The notes under the pieces are model-generated. The model was not told the DNA's origin. It did no database searches and worked only from the letters and a program-made list of their open reading frames with translations. From assembly GCA_014729955.1 (NCBI GenBank), contig WJJA01000098.1:1-6971 (forward strand): 6,971 bases of DNA, read 5' to 3'. The DNA is from a bacterium (GTDB lineage Bacteria; Electryoneota; Electryoneia; Electryoneales; Electryoneaceae). The translations under genes and the position numbers were made by a program. This document shows, one piece after another, positions 1 to 5,260 of the stretch. Numbering within the stretch: the stretch's first letter is position 1; each line of letters begins with the position of its first letter.

Positions 1-1330
1 CATTGACATGGTCGACACGATTCGGTTCCTCTTCTTCCGCGTAGGAATAGGAGATACCAAAGTCAACTTCGACCTGATCGTTCATCATGGTGAGTTCGTT
101 GCCCACGGCGACGTTGTAAATCCGCTGAATTTCGAAACGGTCCTTCAACTCTTTTTCGACCGTTGCACCTTCGACATGGTTGTCGGAGTAATAGTTGCCA
201 TCGTCGATTTTGAACTCGATGCGTCGCCGGTTTTCGCTGTCTCCGAACTCGTTCCAGAGGAAGCGGAACCAGGAGCGTGATTTCTCCGACCACATGTAAT
301 CGAGCGTGGTCGCGAAGGACGAACGGGTACGGGTTACCATGTAGTCGCGCAGCTCAAGGGTTTTCAAAACCAGACGCTCGGCGCCGGTGTCGGCCATTTC
401 CTCGTCGCTGTACTCCATCTCGTGGTTGTCGCTGCCACGCTGTGTTTCGTAGTAGCTGCCGGAGAACTGGATGCCGATGTTCTTGTCTTCACCGACACGG
501 CGCGCATAATTAAACGCACCGCGTGTGATCGGACCGCCGGTAAGATTGTTCACACCGCCCGCGATGTCGATGCCCATGCGCGGTTTGTCATAGTCCAGCG
601 CGCTCTTGGTGCGCAGGTTGACCGCACCGCCGATGGCATCCGCGTCCATGTCCGGGGTCAACGCCTTGGTCACTTCGATAGACGCCAGCTGGTCCGCCGG
701 TACCACGTCCAGCGCCACCTGACGATCATCGCCTTCCGGGCTTGGGACACGGTTGCCGTTGATGAAGACCGAGTTCAGGTTCGGTTCAGTACCGCGAATG
801 ATGATATAACGGCCTTCGCCCTGGTCACGCTGGGTGCCGATGCCGGGAATACGCTGCAGCGCTTCGGCCACGTTCGGGTCCGGGAACTGCCCGATCTGGT
901 CGGCCGCGACGATGTTCTTGATCGTCTCCGCTGTGCGCTGCTGGTTTAGCGCTTTCGCCTGTCCGCTCGCCTGCGCACTGACATAGACCACTTCCTCGCC
1001 TTCCACGTAGCTGCTGGTCATACGGATGGTCAGTGTCGTCGTCTCGCCGCGGTTCACCTCTACAGACTCGCGCACCTCTTCGTAGCCGAGGTAGCTCACA
1101 ATCAGGGTGTAGTCGCCGGAGCGCACCCCGACGATGCGATAGGCGCCGCCCAGGTCGGTCGAAGAACCGTAATTGGTGCCCTGCAGGTACACATTCGCAC
1201 CCGGCAGAGGATCACCGTTGATCTCGTCAAACACTCGACCGGCGATGGTGCCCGTCTGCGCAAATACCGCCGTCACACCCACCAGAAGCAGGACCGCTGT
1301 GAGCAGTCCCAACCTGCCAAACCGATGCAT
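1..1330 (-). CDS. TonB-dependent outer-membrane receptor, N-terminal part (3' end outside window)
   Basis: Reading the minus strand from ATG at 1330 gives 443 codons without a stop, running off the left edge. Residues 1-24 form a signal peptide (basic start, leucine/valine-rich core, VFA-Q cleavage site). Residues about 26-103 are a CarboxypepD_reg-like beta-sandwich (GTIAGRVFDEINGDPLPGAN, then YRIVGVRSGDYTL). A TonB-box-like stretch EEVVYVSAQ (112-120) follows. The plug domain covers about 135-245, with FPDPNVAEALQRIPGI, QGEGRYIIIRG, VFINGNRVPS and GGAVNLRTKS, a pattern like the TIGR01782 receptor family. After that, alternating aromatic and polar segments are the first beta-barrel strands. 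The family imports large or scarce ligands across the outer membrane using TonB/ExbBD energy; the ligand cannot be told from this part. The start is supported by GGGAGGAA just upstream and by the signal peptide. It is separated from the two-component cluster by 592 bp and probably has its own promoter. Confidence 0.93.
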   Translation of the reverse strand, partial: MHRFGRLGLLTAVLLLVGVTAVFAQTGTIAGRVFDEINGDPLPGANVYLQGTNYGSSTDLGGAYRIVGVRSGDYTLIVSYLGYEEVRESVEVNRGETTTLTIRMTSSYVEGEEVVYVSAQASGQAKALNQQRTAETIKNIVAADQIGQFPDPNVAEALQRIPGIGTQRDQGEGRYIIIRGTEPNLNSVFINGNRVPSPEGDDRQVALDVVPADQLASIEVTKALTPDMDADAIGGAVNLRTKSALDYDKPRMGIDIAGGVNNLTGGPITRGAFNYARRVGEDKNIGIQFSGSYYETQRGSDNHEMEYSDEEMADTGAERLVLKTLELRDYMVTRTRSSFATTLDYMWSEKSRSWFRFLWNEFGDSENRRRIEFKIDDGNYYSDNHVEGATVEKELKDRFEIQRIYNVAVGNELTMMNDQVEVDFGISYSYAEEEEPNRVDHVN

Positions 1331-1332
1331 AC

Positions 1333-1340
1333 TTCCTCCC
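1333..1340 (-). promoter_or_regulatory. Ribosome binding site of the TonB-dependent receptor
   Basis: The minus strand reads GGGAGGAA followed by GT and then the ATG at 1330. The GGAGG core is only 4 nt from the start, slightly short but strong. It fixes the start directly before the signal peptide. Confidence 0.6.
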
Positions 1341-1386
1341 TCATCCTGAATGCCGAATTTGATGTATTCTTGAACGGTTTTGCCCG

Positions 1387-1394
1387 CAAAGATA
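1387..1394 (-). promoter_or_regulatory. Candidate Bacteroidota-type -7 promoter element of the receptor gene
   Basis: The minus strand reads TATCTTTG, an exact match to the TAnnTTTG -7 consensus of the Bacteroidota primary sigma factor. It lies about 57 nt before the receptor start, a plausible leader length. No good TTTG -33 element is found at the usual 19-21 nt spacing (that region reads CCCAT); ATTT or TTTC at 17-18 nt is the nearest. The match is eight bases with two free positions, so chance is possible. Confidence 0.4.
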
Positions 1395-1423
1395 GAGGGG
1401 GATGCGTGAGGAAATGGGAACGA

Positions 1424-1438
1424 AAAAGTTAGACTTTT
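1424..1438. promoter_or_regulatory. 15-bp inverted repeat upstream of receptor promoter
   Basis: AAAAGT-TAG-ACTTTT is a perfect 6-bp inverted repeat with a 3-bp centre. It lies about 30 bp upstream of the candidate -7 element, inside an AT-rich stretch. It could be an operator or an upstream activating element for the receptor gene. In AT-rich DNA a 6-bp arm can also arise by chance. Confidence 0.25.
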
Positions 1439-1639
1439 GTTAGTCATGGCAGGAGTTAACGGAGAATCGCGAGGCTAGAGGATTCACTTTATTAGGTTTT
1501 AGAGAGAATGTTTTCAAATCCAAAAAAAGACGTAAGTTTCGTGCACGCGATGACGGGATCATTCTTTCCGTTCGAGAATCATATCACCACACGACCCCGC
1601 GCTCCTGTTCCTCCTTTCGTAATTCGAACCCGGGGGTTT

Positions 1640-1663
1640 CACAGTTGTGTAACATAGTTGTGT
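1640..1663 (+). repeat. Short tandem repeat at the edge of REP-like copy 1
   Basis: CACAGTTGTGT (1640-1650) is followed at a 13-bp period by CATAGTTGTGT (1653-1663), 10 of 11 identical. The second unit runs into the left arm of copy 1. Copy 2 has a single CACAGTTGTGT in the equivalent place. Both copies also carry CCCGGG a short distance to the left (1629-1634 and 1823-1828), which suggests the repeated unit extends beyond the hairpin. Confidence 0.5.
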
Positions 1664-1704
1664 CGGGTCTTGCTTCGTCGACAGACGAAATGTGACCCGA
1701 CACA
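1659..1704. repeat. REP-like palindromic element, copy 1
   Basis: This is a nested inverted repeat. The outer arms are TGTGTCGGGTC (1659-1669) and GACCCGACACA (1694-1704), a perfect 11-bp stem. An internal loop (TTGC opposite ATGT) leads to the inner arms TTCGTC (1674-1679) and GACGAA (1684-1689), closing on a GACA loop. It matches copy 2 at 40 of 46 positions with no gaps. The structure resembles REP/BIME-type extragenic palindromes or a short non-autonomous element. Both are usually mobilised by a transposase encoded elsewhere; none is visible here. Confidence 0.75.
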
Positions 1705-1838
1705 GGAATCCTTTCCCCCGATGGACCGTCAGGTCACATCCGCTTTGCGGCCAAGGCCTGGCGAAACGTCAAGACACATGGCTGACACGAAAGCCCGCCC
1801 TACCTGCAATGAAGCTGGATGGCCCGGGATTACACAGT

Positions 1839-1884
1839 TGTGTCGGGTCTCGCTTCGCCGACAGACAAAGTGTGACCTGACACG
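1839..1884. repeat. REP-like palindromic element, copy 2
   Basis: Same layout and orientation as copy 1, exactly 180 bp away. The outer arms are TGTGTCGGGTC (1839-1849) and GACCTGACACG (1874-1884), pairing over 10 bp with one G-T wobble. The inner arms TTCGCC and GACAAA have lost two pairs relative to copy 1, so this copy is the more decayed. It begins 39 nt past the stop codon of the response regulator gene, so in the transcript it would form a 3' hairpin that could stabilise the mRNA end or weaken read-through. No T-run follows it. Confidence 0.75.
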
Positions 1885-1922
1885 TAAAACATACCTGAAA
1901 CAGCGCGGGCGGCGGCAGGCCG

Positions 1923-2411
1923 CTACTTTTCGTCGTCGTCCAGTTCGCGCAGCTTCCGCAGGATGCCGAGCGCACTTTCGCCGACCGCGCTTTCCATGAT
2001 TTTCTGCATGCGACCCCGGTCGTGTTCGAATTTCTTCTTCATACGCTCCTGGTAGGCATCCTTGAGTACTTCGATCAGCTTGTCCAACTCGTAGGGTTTC
2101 GGCAGGTAGCCGAAGGCACCGAGCTTGGTGCAGTCCACCGCACTGTCGAGGGAGCCGTGCCCGGTAAGAATGATCACTTCAAGAAACTTGTGGCGTTCCT
2201 TCAGCAAACGGAGCAGTTCGCGCCCGTCGATGCCCGGCATTTTCAGGTCCACAAGCGCCAGGTCGAATTGCTGCTCGTCCGTTTTCGCGAGCGCCTCTTC
2301 GCCGTTCGGCGCGGTCACCACCTCAAATCCGCGCATCGACAAACGCTTGGCGATGGCCGCCAGAAATTTCTCCTCATCGTCTACTATCAACACGTGAATC
2401 GGTTTATCCAT
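1923..2411 (-). CDS. Response regulator: receiver domain plus helical tail, no DNA-binding output
   Basis: The 162-aa protein is a complete receiver domain (about 5-120) with all the phosphorylation residues: acidic pair D11/D12, phospho-acceptor D55 (in LVDLKMPGIDG), T83 (in VIILTGHGS) and K105 (in YLPKPY). Residues about 120-162 form a charged helical tail (ERMKKKFEHDRGR, then ESALGILRKLREL) instead of a helix-turn-helix or enzymatic domain. In a phosphorelay such proteins act by protein contact or as a phosphate shuttle or sink. The start ATG at 2411 has AAGGAG six bases upstream. It lies 88 nt after the six-helix membrane protein gene on the same strand, so it probably belongs to the same system, perhaps with its own promoter. 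The likely phosphodonor is the histidine kinase at the right end; this pairing is inferred from context. Confidence 0.93.
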   Translation of the reverse strand: MDKPIHVLIVDDEEKFLAAIAKRLSMRGFEVVTAPNGEEALAKTDEQQFDLALVDLKMPGIDGRELLRLLKERHKFLEVIILTGHGSLDSAVDCTKLGAFGYLPKPYELDKLIEVLKDAYQERMKKKFEHDRGRMQKIMESAVGESALGILRKLRELDDDEK

Positions 2412-2417
2412 CCTTCT

Positions 2418-2423
2418 CTCCTT
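2418..2423 (-). promoter_or_regulatory. Ribosome binding site of the stand-alone response regulator
   Basis: The minus strand reads AAGGAG followed by a 6-nt spacer and ATG at 2411, a near-ideal Shine-Dalgarno arrangement. It confirms the start giving MDKPIHVLIVDDEE. Confidence 0.65.
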
Positions 2424-2436
2424 CTATCAGCGAAGT

Positions 2437-2452
2437 TTGCATGTATATGCAA
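2437..2452. promoter_or_regulatory. 16-bp palindrome upstream of response regulator (possible operator)
   Basis: TTGCAT-GTAT-ATGCAA is a perfect 6-bp inverted repeat around a 4-bp centre. It sits 26-41 bp before the response regulator start in the 88-bp intergenic gap. Its symmetry and position suit a binding site for a dimeric regulator, or a short hairpin in the transcript between the membrane protein gene and the response regulator gene. No regulator gene with a DNA-binding domain is in the window, so the binder, if any, is unknown. Confidence 0.4.
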
Positions 2453-2499
2453 GTGTAGATCTTTACCGGGAAACAAATCCTCATCAAGCTGTGGTTCTG

Positions 2500-3174
2500 T
2501 TACGCCTCCCTTTCTTTTGGCGAACGAAACGCCGCGGCGATTGCGATCAAGCTGAGCAGAAACAGAACGCCACCCGCCGGTGTACCAAGCGAGAGCGCGG
2601 TCAAATCCAGGATGTAGCCGATGAGCCCGATCAGGCAAAGAACCCCGTTGGCGAACAGAAGGATTCCCGCCCGTCGTTTGCGATCCAGTTCCAACAACCG
2701 GCCGTACAGCATGGAGGGTACGGCGAGGATCGCATAACCCAGACCATTCAGCAAACCCACGACCGTGTCACTGCGGATTTGCAGCAACTGCAGCGCCAAG
2801 GCAGCCGAGTCAGGCTCTTCCAGGGCTCTGCGCGCCAGCGATGGTACCACACTGAGCTGAAGACCGTAGCTTGCATATTGCAGGCCGGCATACACCGGTA
2901 GAAACAGCAACCCAATCAGCACCGTTGCCGGAAAACGTTCTCGAAAGTACACCGCAAGCAACGCGAACAAAACCACCACCGATGTTGTCACCAACAGCAT
3001 CTCGGCATAGTTGGCGGTGGTGAATATGTCCGGATCGGCCGCCCACTGAAGGAGTTCCCTCTCGTCCCATGAGCTGTCCACACCACCGACAGACAAGGCC
3101 GTAAGCGCCACCCAGAGAGCTGTGAGAATGGCGGCGGTCCAGGCTGTAACTCGTATGTTACGAATCAGTTGCAT
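2500..3174 (-). CDS. Predicted six-helix membrane protein of unknown function (DUF4386-like)
   Basis: The 224-aa protein has six hydrophobic segments: about 12-32, 59-78, 83-103, 136-158, 169-190 and 198-215. Hydrophilic loops at 33-55 (acidic, tryptophan-containing) and 110-134 separate them, and the C-terminus is charged (RSPKEREA). The pattern resembles DUF4386-type integral membrane proteins, but this is recognition by layout only. No catalytic or metal-binding motif is visible. The start at ATG 3174 lies 15 nt after the transporter stop codon, so it is probably co-transcribed; its ribosome binding site is weak (GGAACGG), which suggests translational coupling. Given the neighbours it may be an accessory subunit or partner of the transporter or the kinase; this is a guess from position. 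Confidence 0.8.
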   Translation of the reverse strand: MQLIRNIRVTAWTAAILTALWVALTALSVGGVDSSWDERELLQWAADPDIFTTANYAEMLLVTTSVVVLFALLAVYFRERFPATVLIGLLFLPVYAGLQYASYGLQLSVVPSLARRALEEPDSAALALQLLQIRSDTVVGLLNGLGYAILAVPSMLYGRLLELDRKRRAGILLFANGVLCLIGLIGYILDLTALSLGTPAGGVLFLLSLIAIAAAFRSPKEREA

Positions 3175-3189
3175 CGCTGCCGTTCCGTT

Positions 3190-4335
3190 TTAGCTCGGGA
3201 ATCCGATCCATTGCCAATACCCGAGGAAGGTCCATCCCCACAGCATCACGAAGCTGATGATCAGGATCGCGAAACCGTGCTTGATGAAGTCGCCGAGGGT
3301 CAGCAACTGCTCCCCGGTGACCGGGTCCTTGGCCATGGCGTACGCAAGCGCGTTGGACGGCGTACCGATCACGAGCATATGGGCGAACGAGCTGGCGAAA
3401 GCAGTGGCGAAGCCGACCATCCACGGGTGTACATCGGCGATACGTGCCATCGGCACGGTAATCGGCCCGATGGCGGCCACGGTCGCACCGTCGCTCATGA
3501 AGTTCGTCGCAATGCCCGTGAAGAGACTCGCCGCCATCGCCAGGCCGGTGCCCTGCATCATGGAATCCGGCAGGGCATTGACGAAACTGTCGGCGAGGAA
3601 GAGCGCGCCGCCGGTTGCCGCCAGGCCGGATCCCATCGCCGACGCTCCGGCATACAGGAACACGACTTCCCAGTGAATTCCGGAGATGTCACGCCATTTC
3701 AGCACGCCGAAGATGTTCAGCAACACGATCCCGAGAATTACCGGGCCGCCCATGCCGAAGGTGTTCGACGTGGTAATCCAGAGCACGATCACGAGCAGCA
3801 GAATCACGCCGGTGATGTATTCTTCCCGTGTCATCGGCCCGATCCGTTCGGATGCCTGCCGCACGATGCGTGAAACGTTCAGAGACTTCACCTGGATTTT
3901 GGGCCGCACGGCGAAGTAGAAGTACGCTCCGACTGCAATGGCTGTGAGCGGAACGAACGGCATGCCGTACATCATCCATTCGCCGAACGAGGGCGCAAGG
4001 TTGTAGTCCGCCAGGATACCGACCATGATCGCATTTCTCCCGCCGGCGGATGGCGATCCCGGTCCTCCCAGGTTGGCAGAATAGCAGAGCGAAAGCGCGA
4101 ACATCACCATCAGCGCTTTGTCCGCTTTGATTCCTGCTTCGCGGATCGAAACGGAATAGACCATCACGAACAGCGGCATGGTGAACGCCACGAGTGCATG
4201 CTCGGAGATGAACGAGCAGGTCAGGGCAAGCGTCGGCAGGAACACGAACAAGAGCATCGGGATGTTTTTGGATGGTCCGAGCAGCAGCAATCCGATACGA
4301 CGGTCCAGGCCGGTCTTCCCGATCGCCTTGGCCAT
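3190..4335 (-). CDS. DASS/SLC13-family anion transporter, main C-terminal part (displaced by frameshift)
   Basis: These 381 residues contain most of a divalent-anion:sodium symporter-type transporter, an inner-membrane carrier family for sulfate, dicarboxylates and related anions. Motifs in order (numbered from the ATG at 4335): KTGLDRRI (7-14); SFISEHALVAFTMPL (41-55), where the family usually has an SNT motif; SANLGGPGSPSAGGRNAI (86-103); after several helices, TNFMSDGATVAAIGPI (277-292), the position of the second SNT motif; and VIGTPSNALAYAM (322-334). Both SNT motifs are replaced (SEH at 44-46, SDG at 281-283), so the usual sodium and anion ligands are partly changed and the substrate cannot be predicted. 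The ATG at 4335 has no ribosome binding site and would begin inside a conserved helix, so this is almost certainly the continuation of the upstream frame rather than a separate gene. The stop is 15 nt before the next gene. Confidence 0.85.
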   Translation of the reverse strand: MAKAIGKTGLDRRIGLLLLGPSKNIPMLLFVFLPTLALTCSFISEHALVAFTMPLFVMVYSVSIREAGIKADKALMVMFALSLCYSANLGGPGSPSAGGRNAIMVGILADYNLAPSFGEWMMYGMPFVPLTAIAVGAYFYFAVRPKIQVKSLNVSRIVRQASERIGPMTREEYITGVILLLVIVLWITTSNTFGMGGPVILGIVLLNIFGVLKWRDISGIHWEVVFLYAGASAMGSGLAATGGALFLADSFVNALPDSMMQGTGLAMAASLFTGIATNFMSDGATVAAIGPITVPMARIADVHPWMVGFATAFASSFAHMLVIGTPSNALAYAMAKDPVTGEQLLTLGDFIKHGFAILIISFVMLWGWTFLGYWQWIGFPS

Positions 4336-4340
4336 CGAGC
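4333..4340 (-). other. Frameshift inside the receiver-transporter gene
   Basis: The two transporter parts (5242-4337 and 4335-3190) abut with one base, 4336, between them. The minus strand reads GTG CTC G ATG GCC: codon 302 is CTC, then a lone G, then ATG GCC of the second frame. Protein similarity to the family flows across the joint (FIFGVL, then MAKAIGKTGLDRRI). This fits either one extra base or, if an alanine codon GCC once stood here, loss of two bases. Possible causes are a sequencing or assembly error, a recent inactivating mutation, or programmed frameshifting. No slippery run, stop codon or obvious stimulatory structure supports the last. If real, the locus (3190-5242, about 683-684 codons when repaired) is a pseudogene or makes a receiver with only the first three helices. 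Confidence 0.8.
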
Positions 4341-5242
4341 ACGCCGAAGATGAAGATCACCGCATCCTTGGCGAAGGCTTTGGCAATGTCATCGGGTTTC
4401 ATGATCCCGAAGAAATACATCGCCGCGCCGATCACCAACGCTGCAATCCCGACCGGCACCGCCCCGGTCGCCCAGAACAGCGCGGCGACAACGATGACCG
4501 CGAGCATGATCATCGCACGTCGGCCGGTCTCCTCCGCGCTCAGCGGTCGCTTCCCCTTTTGTTCCGAGTCCGTGCCCTTATTCGTGAACAGGTCATATTT
4601 CTTGCTGTAGTACTCGGCGATGGATTCACCCGGCTTCATCTTGCGGTACGATGCGTAGCCGAAATTGAGATCGGGTGCCTGCCCCTCGGCGATCTGTGCG
4701 GACTTTTGTGCAGACACCAGATCAACCAGACGTCCGGGCACCGGCAGCAGTGTAAAGAGGAGAAAGATCAGCACGCCGAAGAGGATGAAGATCGGACGGC
4801 TGTTGTGGGTGCCGAGCAGACGCGCTTTCCAGTCGAATCGGTTCACGGATGCGACTTCATAGCGTGCCATCATATGCACACGTTCCCGTCGCGCGTCCTC
4901 GATCACTTCGACGAGACGGTCGATGTCTACCGGTTTCTGCAGGTATTGAAACGCATGCAAACGTCCGGCTTCCTGCGCTGACTCCAGGCTGCCGTGTCCC
5001 GTAAGGATGATCACCTGGATGTCCGGACGGAACTGGCGAATCTCGCGCAGAGTTTCCTCGCCGGACATCCCCGCCATTTTTCGGTCCAGCAGAACAATGT
5101 CGATGTCACGCTCCTGGCGTACGGTGCGAATCGCCTCTTCGCCGGAGGGTACATCCACGGTTTCGTAGTGACGCATGCCGAGGCGCTTGGACAGCAGCTC
5201 GCGGAACTGATCCTCGTCATCTACCAGAAGTATTTTGGGCAT
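4337..5242 (-). CDS. Receiver domain fused to N-terminal part of DASS/SLC13-family transporter
   Basis: The first 302 residues from ATG 5242 combine two modules. Residues 1-120 are an intact receiver domain: acidic pair D8/D9, phospho-acceptor D53 (LLDRKMAGMSG), T81 (VIILTGHGS), K103 (YLQKPV). A linker (121-146) leads straight into a membrane helix (about 149-168), a hydrophilic loop of some 70 residues (170-240, with YYSKKYDLF), then two helices typical of SLC13 proteins (ATGAVPVGIAALVIG, 258-272) and DAVIFIFGVL (293-302). At 4336 the frame changes; the transporter continues in the next frame. Read formally, this frame stays open to 3689 but the extra 216 codons encode arginine/histidine-rich shadow sequence. 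The start is chosen over an in-frame ATG at 5308 because it has a strong ribosome binding site and begins exactly at the receiver. It follows the CBS gene by 16 nt. Phosphorylation of D53 could control transport directly; that is inference. Confidence 0.85.
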
Positions 5243-5251
5243 GGAACCCGT

Positions 5252-5260
5252 CTCCTCCTC
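5252..5260 (-). promoter_or_regulatory. Ribosome binding site of the receiver-transporter gene
   Basis: The minus strand reads GAGGAGGAG, then a 9-nt stretch ending at ATG 5242. It overlaps the TGA stop codon of the CBS gene, which suggests coupled translation. It decides in favour of the 5242 start rather than the in-frame ATG at 5308 inside the CBS gene. Confidence 0.6.

Larger units (their letters stand above)
1331..1922. other. Gene-free spacer between response regulator and TonB receptor
   Basis: No convincing coding region was found on either strand. From the receptor side it holds a ribosome binding site, a candidate promoter element and a small inverted repeat. An AT-rich section follows (about 1420-1545, including A7 at 1522-1528), then a more G+C-rich half containing two REP-like hairpin elements. 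Short plus-strand reading frames crossing the hairpins (such as 1658-1999) encode arginine-rich, low-information peptides and are read as chance openings. No canonical intrinsic terminator (stem followed by a T-run on the minus strand) was seen. Confidence 0.7.

Noticed and set aside
422..949. Plus-strand open frame of 175 codons inside the TonB receptor region
   Set aside because: It lies antisense to a clearly recognisable plug/barrel sequence, and its translation has no recognisable domain. It is a shadow of the G+C-rich minus-strand gene.
1507..1560. T7 run on the minus strand (1522-1528) as an intrinsic terminator
   Set aside because: Only very short pairing (ACG/CGT and a CGTGCACG palindrome at a distance) precedes the run; there is no stable stem directly before it.
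1728..1779. Possible third, inverted and degraded copy of the hairpin element (GTCAGGTCACA, later GGCGAA and GACAC)
   Set aside because: Only 11 bases match in a row, and the remaining spacing does not fit the two good copies. This is too weak to call.
1839..1884. Hairpin copy 2 as a rho-independent terminator of the signalling operon
   Set aside because: The position after the stop codon fits, but no T-run follows the stem on the minus strand (CTGTGTAATCCC), and the stem is interrupted.
1658..1999. Plus-strand open frame of 113 codons spanning both hairpin elements
   Set aside because: It begins inside copy 1, crosses the repeats and ends antisense to the response regulator. It has arginine-rich composition and no plausible ribosome binding site.
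3689..4336. Continuation of the receiver-transporter first frame past the frameshift (216 codons)
   Set aside because: The residues are rich in Arg, His and Asp with no membrane helices, while the overlapping frame in the same DNA encodes clear transporter helices. It is an out-of-frame shadow.
4868..4873. Internal ATG-ATG as a separate start for the transporter, making the receiver a separate product
   Set aside because: Upstream bases give only a weak Shine-Dalgarno match, and the receiver frame has no stop before it. It cannot be fully excluded, but the fusion is the simpler reading.
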